Origin: Conchiformibius kuhniae DSM 17694
GTDB lineage: Bacteria > Pseudomonadota > Gammaproteobacteria > Burkholderiales > Neisseriaceae
Length of the DNA: 41,146 nt
Assembly: GCF_000428785.1 (NCBI RefSeq)
Contig: NZ_KE386798.1
Coordinates: 18,306 to 59,451, forward strand
Reading direction: 5' to 3'
Shown: positions 16,695-24,715 of the stretch, one piece after another
How positions within the stretch are numbered: position 1 is the stretch's first letter
How the letters are laid out: the number at the start of each line of letters is the position of its first letter
Made by a program: the position numbers and the translations under genes
The notes under the pieces: generated by a model
The model's input: only the letters and a program-made list of their open reading frames with translations
The model's database searches: none
What the model was told of the DNA's origin: nothing

Positions 16695-16858
16695 TGAAAC
16701 GGTGTATTTTGACCATATGCTTGGCTTTCGGCGCGTCTTTGCTGATTGCGTTGGGATTTGATTATCTGTTTCCGGACAAAGATATGTTTTATTGGCAAGT
16801 CGGTTTGAGTTGTTTGGCGGGCGTGGGATTACAGCGCGTTTTGTTGCGGGAAAAATAA
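16694..16858 (+). CDS. Tiny two-helix membrane protein, unknown
   Basis: A 54-residue protein whose ATG (16694-16696) overlaps the stop of the preceding gene by one base (TGATG). Residues 4-25 (CILTICLAFGASLLIALGF) and 33-51 (YWQVGLSCLAGVGLQRVL) are hydrophobic, joined by a short acidic loop PDKD. No family is recognised. The coupling and shared membrane character argue that it is a real gene and not chance. The transcript would end at the uptake-sequence hairpin at 16925. Confidence 0.6.
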   Translation: MKRCILTICLAFGASLLIALGFDYLFPDKDMFYWQVGLSCLAGVGLQRVLLREK

Positions 16859-16924
16859 AGTATTGCCGCAATCACAGTAACATTCCCCCGCTTGCGGGGG
16901 AGGGTAAGGGTGGGGGGCATCAAA

Positions 16925-16967
16925 GCGGGCTGCCTGAAACCCTGTTCAGGCAGCCCGCGCCGTTTTT
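16925..16967 (+). terminator. Terminator made of two inverted uptake sequences
   Basis: GCGGGCTGCCTGAA (16925-16938) and its complement (16945-16958) form a 14-bp stem with a six-base loop, followed by a T run at 16963-16967. It ends transcription from the small membrane genes and sits five bases from the stop of convergent typA. Paired uptake sequences serving as terminators are common in this family. Confidence 0.88.
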
Positions 16968-16971
16968 AAAA

Positions 16972-18780
16972 TCAATCCTTTTTAAAATGCTTGCGCCGCT
17001 CGTTCTCGGTCAAATAACGTTTACGCAAACGAATGGATTTCGGCGTAATTTCCACCAATTCGTCATCGTCAATAAACTCCACCGCGCTTTCCAGCGTCAG
17101 CTTAATCGGCGTAGTCAGGCGCACGGCTTCGTCCGTACCGCTTGCGCGGACGTTGGTGAGTTTTTTGCCTTTGAGCGGATTGACCACCAAATCGTTGTCG
17201 CGGCTGTGAATGCCGATAATCATGCCTTCGTAGAGCTTGTCGCCCGGCGATACGAACATGCGCCCACGGTCTTCCAAATTCCACAAGGCATACGCCACCG
17301 CTTCGCCCTGCTCCTGCGACACCAACACGCCGTTGTGCCGTCCCGGCATATCGGGTTTGACGGGCGCGTAGTCATCAAACACATGGCTCATCAAGCCCGT
17401 GCCGCGCGTCATGGTTAAAAATTCGCCTTGAAAACCAATCAGTCCGCGCGCGGGAATGTGGTATTCCAAACGGGTGCGCCCGTTGCCGTCGCTTTCCATA
17501 TTGGTGAGTTCGCCGCGTCTGCGTCCCAGCTCTTCCATCACCGCGCCTTGCACGCTGTCTTCCACGTCCACCGTCAGGTTTTCGTAGGGTTCGCATTTTT
17601 GTCCGTCAATGTTGCGGTACACCACGCGCGGTTTGCCGACCGCCAATTCGTAACCTTCGCGGCGCATATTTTCCAGCAAGATGGTTAAATGCAGTTCGCC
17701 GCGCCCCGATACGCGGAACACGTCTGCATCGTCCGTATCTTCCACGCGCAAAGCCACGTTGGTGAGCAGTTCTTTTTGCAAACGGTCGCGGATTTGGCGC
17801 GAAGTAACGAATTTGCCTTCCGTGCCTGCCAAAGGCGAGGTGTTCACCATAAAATCCATCGTCAGCGTGGGTTCGTCCACGCTGAGCATGGGCAAGCCTT
17901 TGGGATTGTCTTTTTCGGAAACGGTTACGCCGATGCCGATGTCGTCAATGCCGGAAATAATCACGATGTCGCCCGCTTCCGCCTGTTCCAAAGGCACGCG
18001 CTCCAAGCCTTTGAAGCCCAAAAGCTGGTTGATGCGCCCTTGCGCGACCTGCTGTTCGTGGTTCATCACGGCAACCACTTGTCCGGGCTTGATGCGGCCG
18101 TTGAGAATGCGCCCGATGCCCAAGCGGCCGGTGTAGTTGTCGTAGTCCAGTTGCGAGATTTGCAGTTGCAGGGTTTCGTCCGCGCTGCCTGAAGGCGGGG
18201 GCGTGTGGCTCAAGATGGTTTCAAACAGGGGGCGCATATCGCTGCTGTCGTCGTTTTCGTCCAGCTTGGCAAAGCCGCTCAAGCCCGATGCGTAGACGAT
18301 GGGGAAATCCAGTTGTTCGTCTGTTGCGCCCAGTTTGTCAAACAGTTCAAAGGTTTGGTCCACCACCCAAGACGGGCGGGCGGACGGTTTGTCAATTTTG
18401 TTAATCACCACAATCGGTTTCAAGCCCAATGCCAGCGCTTTTTTGGTAACAAAACGGGTTTGCGGCATCGGGCCTTCCTGCGCGTCCACCAGCAGCACCA
18501 CGCAATCGACCATGCCCAACACGCGCTCCACTTCGCCGCCGAAATCGGCGTGTCCGGGCGTGTCGACGATGTTGATGTGGCAGCCTTCGTATTCGATGGC
18601 GGTGTTTTTGGCGAGAATGGTGATGCCGCGTTCTTTTTCCAAATCGTTGCTGTCCATCACGCGCTCGTCCACCTGCTGATTGGCGCGGAACGTACCGGAT
18701 TGGCGCAAAAGCTGGTCCACCAGCGTGGTTTTGCCATGGTCGACGTGGGCGATAATGGCGATGTTGCGGATATTTTTCAT
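16972..18780 (-). CDS. typA: Ribosome-associated GTPase TypA/BipA
   Basis: A 602-residue translational GTPase involved in 50S assembly and stress or cold adaptation. G1 AHVDHGKTT, the effector region ERGITI, G3 DTPGHADFGGEVERV, G4 NKIDKP and the BipA-specific C-terminal domain (RGLIGFQGEFLTMTRGTG and DNDLVVNPLKGKKLTNVR) are all clear. I place the start at ATG 18778-18780 (MKNIRNIAIIAHVD); the upstream frame crosses an uptake sequence and is not coding. The gene converges on the small membrane-protein pair. Confidence 0.97.
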   Translation of the reverse strand: MKNIRNIAIIAHVDHGKTTLVDQLLRQSGTFRANQQVDERVMDSNDLEKERGITILAKNTAIEYEGCHINIVDTPGHADFGGEVERVLGMVDCVVLLVDAQEGPMPQTRFVTKKALALGLKPIVVINKIDKPSARPSWVVDQTFELFDKLGATDEQLDFPIVYASGLSGFAKLDENDDSSDMRPLFETILSHTPPPSGSADETLQLQISQLDYDNYTGRLGIGRILNGRIKPGQVVAVMNHEQQVAQGRINQLLGFKGLERVPLEQAEAGDIVIISGIDDIGIGVTVSEKDNPKGLPMLSVDEPTLTMDFMVNTSPLAGTEGKFVTSRQIRDRLQKELLTNVALRVEDTDDADVFRVSGRGELHLTILLENMRREGYELAVGKPRVVYRNIDGQKCEPYENLTVDVEDSVQGAVMEELGRRRGELTNMESDGNGRTRLEYHIPARGLIGFQGEFLTMTRGTGLMSHVFDDYAPVKPDMPGRHNGVLVSQEQGEAVAYALWNLEDRGRMFVSPGDKLYEGMIIGIHSRDNDLVVNPLKGKKLTNVRASGTDEAVRLTTPIKLTLESAVEFIDDDELVEITPKSIRLRKRYLTENERRKHFKKD

Positions 18781-18847
18781 CTCGGGGGTTTCAATCTCAA
18801 AACCGATTATTATAACCGTTTTTGCCGAAAACCCGTGAAAAAGCGCG

Positions 18848-18862
18848 TTCAGGCAGCCTGAA
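18848..18862. repeat. DNA uptake sequence
   Basis: TTCAGGCAGCCTGAA in the typA upstream region. Confidence 0.85.
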
Positions 18863-19037
18863 AACGTAAAGAAAGGTAAAAAACACCCGCCCGCCGCGTC
18901 CGCGCAAAATAACAATTAACAATCAATCTCAAAATATCAATATGATTTATCAATGAAAAAGCGGCAATCGGAATGGCTATCAAAACGGTTTGCGCGGTTT
19001 TTTCAATCTTGATAATTGTTTGTATTTAAAACCGAAT

Positions 19038-19066
19038 TTGCATTGTTCAGGCAGCCGCGCTATCAT
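19038..19066 (+). promoter_or_regulatory. Sigma-70 promoter of bfrA-bfrB
   Basis: TTGCAT (19038-19043) and TATCAT (19061-19066) with a 17-base spacer. A partial uptake sequence (TTCAGGCAGCC) lies inside the spacer. Confidence 0.62.
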
Positions 19067-19107
19067 TCGCTCCGTTTTGAACCAACACACCGTAAAAGGA
19101 CAAAAAA

Positions 19108-19596
19108 ATGCAAGGCGATAAAGAAATCATCGATTATTTGAACTTCCTGCTCGCGGGCGAGCTGATGGCGCGCGACCAATATTTCATTCATTCCCGTATG
19201 TATGACGAGTGGGGCTTGAGCAAATTGTTTGCCCGCATCGGTCATGAAATGGAAGACGAAACCCTGCACGCCGAAGGCTTTATCCGCCGCATTCTGGCAT
19301 TGGGCGGCACGCCGGTGTGCGTTCCCGCCGCGCTGAAAGTGGGCAAAACCGTGCGCGAAATGCTGCAACTGGATTTGGACACCGAATTGGAAGTGCAGGG
19401 CAATCTGAAAAAAGGCATCAAACTCTGCGAAGAGAAACAGGATTACGTTACCCGCCAGCTTTTGGTCGAGCAACTGAAAGACACCGAAGAAGACCACGCG
19501 CACTGGTTGGAACAGCAACTGCGCCTGATGGACATGATTGGCGAGCAAAACTACCTGCAAAGCCAAATCGGCGAAGCCGCCGCCCACAGCCACTAA
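19108..19596 (+). CDS. bfrA: Bacterioferritin subunit with ferroxidase centre, no haem ligand
   Basis: A 162-residue four-helix bundle subunit of the iron-storage shell. Aligned to E. coli Bfr, the ferroxidase ligands Glu18, Glu51, His54, the helix C Glu (here residue 93) and the EEDHAHWLE Glu/His are all kept. Position 52, the axial Met that holds haem between subunits, is Thr. The EGLPN loop is altered to GGTPVCVPAA. The next gene shows the reverse pattern, so the two subunits probably co-assemble. A GGACA-type ribosome site precedes the ATG. The gene letter follows the neisserial bfrA-bfrB order. Confidence 0.93.
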   Translation: MQGDKEIIDYLNFLLAGELMARDQYFIHSRMYDEWGLSKLFARIGHEMEDETLHAEGFIRRILALGGTPVCVPAALKVGKTVREMLQLDLDTELEVQGNLKKGIKLCEEKQDYVTRQLLVEQLKDTEEDHAHWLEQQLRLMDMIGEQNYLQSQIGEAAAHSH

Positions 19597-19608
19597 AAAG
19601 GACGCACC

Positions 19609-20076
19609 ATGCAAGGCGACCGCGCGGTTATCCGCGAACTGAACAAAAATTTGGGGCTGCTGCTCGTTACCATCAACCAGTATTTTCTGCACGCCCGCAT
19701 TTTGAAAAACTGGGGTTTGGAAGCGCTGGGACAGCATTTTTACAAACAATCCATTGTGGAAATGAAAGCGGCAGACGCGCTGATTGAACGCATTTTGCTG
19801 TTGGAAGGTCTGCCGAATTTGCAAGAATTGGGCAAACTGCTGATTGGCGAAAGCGCGGAAGAAATCATCGCCTGCGATTTGGCAAAAGAGCAGGAAAAAC
19901 ATGCGGCTTTGGTGGAAGCGATTGCCGTGTGCGAAGCGCAGCAGGATTATGTTTCCCGTCAGCTTTTGGAAGAACAGAAAGCGGAAAACGAGGAGCATCT
20001 GGACTGGCTGGGCAACCAGCAGGAACTGATTGGCAAACTGGGTTTGCCCGCTTATCTGCAACTTGGGGCACAATAA
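19609..20076 (+). CDS. bfrB: Bacterioferritin subunit with haem ligand, degenerate ferroxidase centre
   Basis: A 155-residue bacterioferritin paralogue 12 bases after the first. It keeps Met52 (IVEMKAAD), the haem ligand, and the canonical ILLLEGLPNLQELG loop. Of the ferroxidase ligands, Glu18 is Leu, His54 is Ala and Glu127 is Asn, whereas Glu51, Glu94 and His130 remain. It should therefore bind haem but not oxidise iron by itself. This division of labour is known for two-subunit bacterioferritins in Neisseria and Pseudomonas. A GGAC site precedes the ATG and a terminator follows. Confidence 0.94.
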   Translation: MQGDRAVIRELNKNLGLLLVTINQYFLHARILKNWGLEALGQHFYKQSIVEMKAADALIERILLLEGLPNLQELGKLLIGESAEEIIACDLAKEQEKHAALVEAIAVCEAQQDYVSRQLLEEQKAENEEHLDWLGNQQELIGKLGLPAYLQLGAQ

Positions 20077-20108
20077 GACACAAACCACGACCATTCCCCA
20101 ATGAAGCA

Positions 20109-20138
20109 AACAGCCCGTTGAAAAACGGGCTGTTTTTG
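20109..20138 (+). terminator. Terminator of bfrA-bfrB
   Basis: Stem AACAGCCCGTT/AACGGGCTGTT with a GAAA-type loop, followed by TTT GG TTTT. Confidence 0.9.
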
Positions 20139-20193
20139 GTTTTGGCAGAATCGTGCTATTATCCGCGTGTTGCCGAATCTTTGGGACAGGCTT

Positions 20194-20991
20194 ATGTCCG
20201 CCACAAAATCAAGAAACAAAATCAATAATCTGAAGCAGAACAGTATTTATCTGCTGCCCAATTCGTTTACCATTGCCGCTTTGTTTTGTGCGTTTTATGC
20301 GATTACCGAATCGATGCACGACCGCTTCGGTACGGCGGCGGCGGCGGTGTTCGTGTCGATGCTGCTGGACGGTATGGACGGGCGGGTGGCGCGGTGGACG
20401 AACAGCCAAAGCGCATTCGGCGAGCAGCTCGACAGTTTGGCAGACATGGTGAGCTTCGGGGTGGCGCCTGCGCTGATTGTGTACAATTGGCAGTTGTACC
20501 AGTTTGGCAAGCTCGGTTACGGGATTGCGTTTGTGTATTGTGCCTGTGCGGCGCTGCGTTTGGCTCTGTTTAACACGCTGATTGGCAAAATCGATAAGAA
20601 GTGGTTTATCGGTATTCCCAGCCCGACGGCGGCGGCACTGATGGCGGGTTTGGTGTGGCTCGACCAAAGTTATGGCGGCTTGGCGGGCGGTGGCGCATGG
20701 GCGTTGCTGATGACGCTGTTTGCGGGGCTGTCGATGGTGGCGCAAATTCCGTTTTGGAGCTTCAAAGAGGTGCATGTGAAGCGCAAGGTGCCGTTTTTCG
20801 GAATGATTTTGCTGGTGTTGGCGGTGATGGTGGTGGCGCTTGAGCCGGCATTGGTGTTGTTTGCATTTTTTCTGATGTACAGCTTGTCGGGCTATGTGCG
20901 CTATGGTTGGCGCAAGTGGAAGGGCTTGGAAACGGCGGTGGCGCAGACGGCGGCAGACGGTGCGGACGATGTGGCGGACAGACGGGAATAA
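20194..20991 (+). CDS. pssA: CDP-diacylglycerol-serine O-phosphatidyltransferase PssA
   Basis: A 265-residue inner-membrane enzyme that makes phosphatidylserine, the precursor of phosphatidylethanolamine. The CDP-alcohol phosphotransferase signature DGMDGRVARWTNSQSAFGEQLDSLADMVSFG has all the metal-binding Asp residues and the central Arg. Eight or so hydrophobic segments follow, and the C-terminal about 20 residues are soluble. I chose ATG 20194 (MSATKSRN), nine codons inside the longest frame, because the upstream codons overlap the extended -10 region (TGCTATTAT at 20154-20162). The stop codon abuts the stop of convergent ynfA with no gap. Confidence 0.93.
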   Translation: MSATKSRNKINNLKQNSIYLLPNSFTIAALFCAFYAITESMHDRFGTAAAAVFVSMLLDGMDGRVARWTNSQSAFGEQLDSLADMVSFGVAPALIVYNWQLYQFGKLGYGIAFVYCACAALRLALFNTLIGKIDKKWFIGIPSPTAAALMAGLVWLDQSYGGLAGGGAWALLMTLFAGLSMVAQIPFWSFKEVHVKRKVPFFGMILLVLAVMVVALEPALVLFAFFLMYSLSGYVRYGWRKWKGLETAVAQTAADGADDVADRRE

Positions 20992-21312
20992 TCAACGTCC
21001 GCCCCAAGCAATCACCGCCGCCCCGCACAGGCACAGGGCAACGCCGAGCCAGTCGCTCCAAAGCGGGCGCACTTGGTCGGCAAAGCGCAGCCACAGCAGT
21101 GCCACGCTGATGTACACGCCGCCGTAGGCGGCGTACACGCGCCCGCTTGCGGCAGGGTGCAGGGTAAGCAGCCACGCAAACAGCGACAAAGCCCCCGCCG
21201 CAGGCAGCAGCAGCCACGCGCTTTTGCCCTGCCGCAGCCACAAATACGGCAGCCAGCACCCGACAATTTCCGCCAGCGCGGTCAGCACAAACAAGGTCAT
21301 CGTTTTCCACAT
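20992..21312 (-). CDS. ynfA: YnfA/UPF0060 small membrane protein
   Basis: A 106-residue protein with four transmembrane segments. It matches the UPF0060 family along its length: ALAEIVGCWLPYLWLRQG, LLTLHPAASGRVYAAYGGVY and a final helix ending AWGGR. The family resembles small multidrug resistance transporters, but its physiological substrate is uncertain. Start ATG 21310-21312 corresponds to the E. coli YnfA start. It is convergent with pssA, the two stop codons lying back to back. It is divergent from selO, with 54 bases between the starts. Confidence 0.92.
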   Translation of the reverse strand: MWKTMTLFVLTALAEIVGCWLPYLWLRQGKSAWLLLPAAGALSLFAWLLTLHPAASGRVYAAYGGVYISVALLWLRFADQVRPLWSDWLGVALCLCGAAVIAWGGR

Positions 21313-21366
21313 TGCGCCATTATACAGGATTGACCGTTTTATCCACCCGCCACCGTTTTTTCGCCC

Positions 21367-22851
21367 ATGTCCGAACTTGATTGGCAATTTGCCCACAGCT
21401 ACCGTACCCTCCCGCCCCGTTTTTACGCCTCTGCCGTGTGTGCCGGTTTTCCCAATCCGCACGTGCTGGTGTTCAACACGCCTTTGGCACACGAATTGGG
21501 CTTGTTGGCAGACGGTGCGGACTTCGACCCGCAAACCCATGCCGATGTTTTGTGCGGCAACCGTTTTCCCGCACAAGCGCATGCCATCGCCCAAGCCTAT
21601 GCGGGACACCAATTCGGTCATTTCGCCGTGCTGGGAGACGGACGCGCCACCCTGATTGGCGAACAGCGCACCCCAAACGGCACATTGGCAGACGTCCAAC
21701 TCAAAGGCAACGGGCGCACCCCCTATTCGCGGCGCGGAGACGGCAAAGCGGCACTCGCACCCATGTTGCGCGAATACCTGATTAGCGAAGCCATGCACGC
21801 TTTGGGCATTCCGACCACCCGCAGCTTGGCAGTGGTGCGGACGGGCGAACGGGTGTACCGTCCGCACTGGCCGGACGGCGCGGTTTTGGTGCGCACCGCC
21901 CAAAGCCACATCCGTGTCGGCACCTTCCAGTTTGCCGCGCTGGGCGGCGAAGTGTCCGATGTCCGCGCCTTGGCGGATTACACCCTTGCCCGCCACTTTC
22001 CCGACCTGACACCCGAAGCGCAAGCATCACCCTATTGCGCCCTGCTGCACGCCGTTGTCGCCCGTCAAGCCCGATTGACGGCACTGTGGCAATGGGCGGG
22101 CTTCGTACACGGCGTGATGAACACCGACAACAGCGCCATATCCGGCGAAACGCTGGACTACGGCCCGTGCGCCTTTTTGGACAACTACCACCCCGACACC
22201 GTGTTCAGCAGCATCGACCACCACGGACGCTACCGCTATGCCAACCAAGCCCCGATGGCACAATGGAACATGGCGCGTTTGGCGGAAACCCTGCTGCCCC
22301 TGCTTGATGCGGACGAACACCGCGCTTTGGCACAAGCATACGCCGCCGTAAACGGCTTTATGCCCGCGTTTGAACAGCACTACCGCACCAAAATGGCACA
22401 AAGACTGGGCTTTGCCGACAACGAGCAAGCACATTGGCATTTGGTTGAATGCCTGTTGCACCTGATGATGCGCCACCGCGCCGATTACACCAACACCTTC
22501 GCCCGCCTGACGTTGGCGCAAAGCGGCAACCGCAACACAAGGCTGGACGGAACGGACGCACTGTTTGCGGCGGATGATTTTGCCGCATGGCATCAGGCGT
22601 GGCAGCAGGCTTTGCAGGGCTGCCCGCCCGACACCGTTGCCGAACGCATGCGTACCGCCAACCCCGCCGTGATTCCGCGTAACGCCCATGTGGAAACGGC
22701 GTTGGCGGCGGCAGAACAAGGCGACATGCAGCCGTTTCATGATTTGCTGGCGGTGCTGCAACAGCCGTTCCGCCATGGCGATGAAACCTGCCGTGTCTAT
22801 CAGCACGTTCCCGCACAGGACGAACCCTACCGTACTTTCTGCGGTACATGA
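21367..22851 (+). CDS. selO: Protein adenylyltransferase SelO (YdiU)
   Basis: A 494-residue pseudokinase-fold enzyme that transfers AMP to Ser/Thr/Tyr of proteins, linked to redox stress. The nucleotide site is visible: AGHQFGHFAVLGDGRA, LKGNGRTPYSRRGDGKAALAPMLREYLISEAMHALGIPTTR, and the catalytic HGVMNTDN and LDYGPCAFLD motifs (the DFG-like Asp). The length fits the SelO family. The bacterial C-terminal CSAP-type cysteine is not obvious; the protein ends DEPYRTFCGT with Cys two residues before the end, in place of the usual Ser-Cys pair. It is a single-gene unit. Confidence 0.94.
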   Translation: MSELDWQFAHSYRTLPPRFYASAVCAGFPNPHVLVFNTPLAHELGLLADGADFDPQTHADVLCGNRFPAQAHAIAQAYAGHQFGHFAVLGDGRATLIGEQRTPNGTLADVQLKGNGRTPYSRRGDGKAALAPMLREYLISEAMHALGIPTTRSLAVVRTGERVYRPHWPDGAVLVRTAQSHIRVGTFQFAALGGEVSDVRALADYTLARHFPDLTPEAQASPYCALLHAVVARQARLTALWQWAGFVHGVMNTDNSAISGETLDYGPCAFLDNYHPDTVFSSIDHHGRYRYANQAPMAQWNMARLAETLLPLLDADEHRALAQAYAAVNGFMPAFEQHYRTKMAQRLGFADNEQAHWHLVECLLHLMMRHRADYTNTFARLTLAQSGNRNTRLDGTDALFAADDFAAWHQAWQQALQGCPPDTVAERMRTANPAVIPRNAHVETALAAAEQGDMQPFHDLLAVLQQPFRHGDETCRVYQHVPAQDEPYRTFCGT

Positions 22852-22952
22852 GCCACAATGTGTGTGCCGGTTGAAATACTTTGATTGTTGGCGTTGATGT
22901 GATTTGTTTTGCATACAAGGCGGGTACAAATCAAGCCGTGCAATGGGAAATC

Positions 22953-22983
22953 AAAAAGCAGCCCGTTTTCGGGCTGCTTTTTT
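22953..22983 (-). terminator. Terminator of the tpiA-secG-tRNA-Leu operon
   Basis: Stem AAAAAGCAGCCCG with its complement around a TTTT loop. T runs on both sides allow use in either direction, so it may also end selO transcripts. Confidence 0.88.
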
Positions 22984-22988
22984 CAGTT

Positions 22989-23074
22989 TGGTGCCGACAT
23001 CGAGACTTGAACTCGAACGACCTGCGGTCACTACCCCCTCAAGATAGCGTGTCTACCAATTCCACCATGTCGGC
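22989..23074 (-). tRNA. tRNA-Leu, anticodon GAG
   Basis: An 86-base class II tRNA including an encoded CCA (complement of 22989-22991). Acceptor arms GCCGACA/TGTCGGC, D arm TGGTGGAATTGGTAGACA, and anticodon stem CTATC/GGTAG with one wobble pair around loop TTGAGGG. A long variable arm is present. It lies seven bases after secG, the same order as E. coli secG-leuU. Confidence 0.96.
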
Positions 23075-23081
23075 ATAAAGT

Positions 23082-23711
23082 TTATTGTTTGGTTTTGGAC
23101 GATGATTTTTTCTTGTTTTTGTCGGCATCGGCTTTGGTTGGCTTTTTGCTTTTTCCTGCCGGTGCTTTTGCGTCTTTTTTGGCATCATCGTTATTTTTGT
23201 TATTTTTTTTGTCGGTTTCGGCTTTTTTGGTGTCTGCCAATTTGGCGGCGGCCGCACCTGCGGTTGCGCCTGCGGCGGCAGCAGCCAATGCCGAACCCTT
23301 ATCATCATTTGTTGCTTTGGCTTCGCCGCTTGCTGCGGCGGCAGATGCTTCTGCGCTTGCATGGGCGGCAACGGGATTTAAGGTGCTGCCTTGCTCATCG
23401 GCGGCGGGTGTGGCGGCAGGTGCGATACTGCTTTGTTGCACGGTGCTGAAATCCAAACCCTTGTTGCTTTGTTGGCTGTGAATGTAGCCGAGCAACAGGC
23501 AGGAAGCGAAAAAGACCGTGGCGGCCATGCCGGTCATGCGGCTCAAAAAATTGGCGTTGCCGCCAGAGCCGAACACGCCTTGTGCGCTGCCCGAACCGCC
23601 AAAACTCGCACCCGCGTCCGCACCCCTGCCGTGCTGCATCAGCACCAAGGCGATAATGGCGAGCGAGGAAAAGATATTGACAATCCAAATAACGGTTTTT
23701 AAGGCTTCCAT
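23082..23711 (-). CDS. secG: Preprotein translocase subunit SecG with long basic tail
   Basis: A 209-residue protein. Residues 1-80 are a complete SecG: helix 1 (VIWIVNIFSSLAIIALVLMQ), the conserved GRGADAGASFGGSGSAQGVFGSGG loop, and helix 2 (MTGMAATVFFASCLLLGYI). SecG assists SecYE in export. The remaining 130 residues are low complexity: an Ala-rich segment (about 100-160), then a Lys/Asp-rich tail ending KKKSSSKTKQ. E. coli SecG is 110 residues, so the tail is unusually long. Order tpiA-secG-tRNA-Leu suggests one transcript. Confidence 0.93.
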   Translation of the reverse strand: MEALKTVIWIVNIFSSLAIIALVLMQHGRGADAGASFGGSGSAQGVFGSGGNANFLSRMTGMAATVFFASCLLLGYIHSQQSNKGLDFSTVQQSSIAPAATPAADEQGSTLNPVAAHASAEASAAAASGEAKATNDDKGSALAAAAAGATAGAAAAKLADTKKAETDKKNNKNNDDAKKDAKAPAGKSKKPTKADADKNKKKSSSKTKQ

Positions 23712-23716
23712 GATGA

Positions 23717-24484
23717 TTATGCGGTTTCTTCGGCGGCTCGGATAATGGCGGCAAACGACCCGCCTTTTAACGATGCACCGCCGACAAGTGCGCCGTCCAC
23801 ATGGGCGACGCTGAAAATATCTGCGGCGTTTTGTTCGTTCACACTTCCGCCGTAAAGAATGCGGATATTAACATCACTGCCGCACAATGACAAGATGTGG
23901 CGGTAAATAAATTCGTGCATTTGGGCAATTTGCGCGGTGGTGGCGACTTTGCCCGTGCCGATGGCCCAAACCGGCTCGTAGGCAACAGCAATGTGGCGGC
24001 TGTTCAGGTTTGCCAATACGTCAAGCTGGGCGGCAACGGTGTTTTGCTCCTGTCCGGCTTCGCGCTGGGCAAGGGTTTCGCCGACACACAGCAAAGGCTG
24101 CAAGCCCGCCGCCAACACGTTTTCCAGTTTCTGACGGCGCTCGGCATGGGTTTCGGCAAAATACAGGCTGCGCTCGGAATGCCCGACCAATACCAAATCC
24201 GCGCCCGCATCGGCAAGCATGTGCGCCGAAACTTCGCCCGTGTACGCGCCGTTGTCGGCAAAACGGCTGACTTCCTGAGCGGCAAGGTGAATGCGGTTGC
24301 CCGCTTGGGCGGTGGCGGCGCGCGCTTGGGCAAGATAGGGCAGGGGCGGGGCGATGCCGATGCAGACACGTTCGGCGGCGGGCAGGGCGGCGATGTCGCC
24401 GAGCAGGGCGCGGTTGGACTCGGTGCGGCCGTTCATTTTCCAATTGCCGACCACCCATTTTTGTTGCCAAACAGATTGTTGCAT
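23717..24484 (-). CDS. tpiA: Triosephosphate isomerase TpiA
   Basis: A 255-residue TIM-barrel glycolytic enzyme that interconverts dihydroxyacetone phosphate and glyceraldehyde 3-phosphate. NWKMN (catalytic Lys), VLVGHSERS (catalytic His), AYEPVWAIGTGK (catalytic Glu and loop 6) and the phosphate-binding ILYGGSVNEQN are all present. The start ATG 24482-24484 (MQQSVWQQKWVVGNWKMN) is neisserial-like. secG follows after five bases. Confidence 0.97.
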   Translation of the reverse strand: MQQSVWQQKWVVGNWKMNGRTESNRALLGDIAALPAAERVCIGIAPPLPYLAQARAATAQAGNRIHLAAQEVSRFADNGAYTGEVSAHMLADAGADLVLVGHSERSLYFAETHAERRQKLENVLAAGLQPLLCVGETLAQREAGQEQNTVAAQLDVLANLNSRHIAVAYEPVWAIGTGKVATTAQIAQMHEFIYRHILSLCGSDVNIRILYGGSVNEQNAADIFSVAHVDGALVGGASLKGGSFAAIIRAAEETA

Positions 24485-24630
24485 ACCGTATTTTCCAAAA
24501 TTGCTGTAAAACGGCAGACATTGTAACCCAATTTGCCCTGCGGCGGCACGGATTTTGCCCGAATGCGGACGGCGGTTTGACAAAAGTTAATATACTGGAC
24601 AAAACCGTCAAATTGGGTAAAATTGGTTCT

Positions 24631-24649
24631 GATAACCATTTTTATTCAC
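24631..24649 (+). promoter_or_regulatory. Candidate Fur box before the FetA-like gene
   Basis: GATAACCATTTTTATTC resembles the Fur consensus GATAATGATAATCATTATC only in part, most clearly in GATAA.CATT..TATTC. Its place, 67-85 bases before the start of an iron-siderophore-type receptor, supports the reading. I could not find a confident -35/-10 pair around it. No poly-C tract of the kind that makes Neisseria fetA phase-variable is present. Confidence 0.4.
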
Positions 24650-24715
24650 AGTTTTCAATACGCAACAGGGCGTTTGACGCCCGAATTTTGTCTGTTTGTA
24701 AGGATAAACAACGTT

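Larger units (their letters stand above)
18781..19107. other. 327-base gap between typA and bfrA
   Basis: An uptake sequence lies at 18848-18862. Bases 18905-19035 are strongly AT-rich with several ATCAAT/TTGATA motifs but no clear Fur, OxyR or FNR box that I would defend. The bfr promoter lies at 19038-19066. No gene is seen. Confidence 0.5.

Noticed and set aside
24577..24594. A promoter for the FetA-like gene at TTGACA / TATACT
   Set aside because: The spacer is only eight bases, too short for sigma-70.
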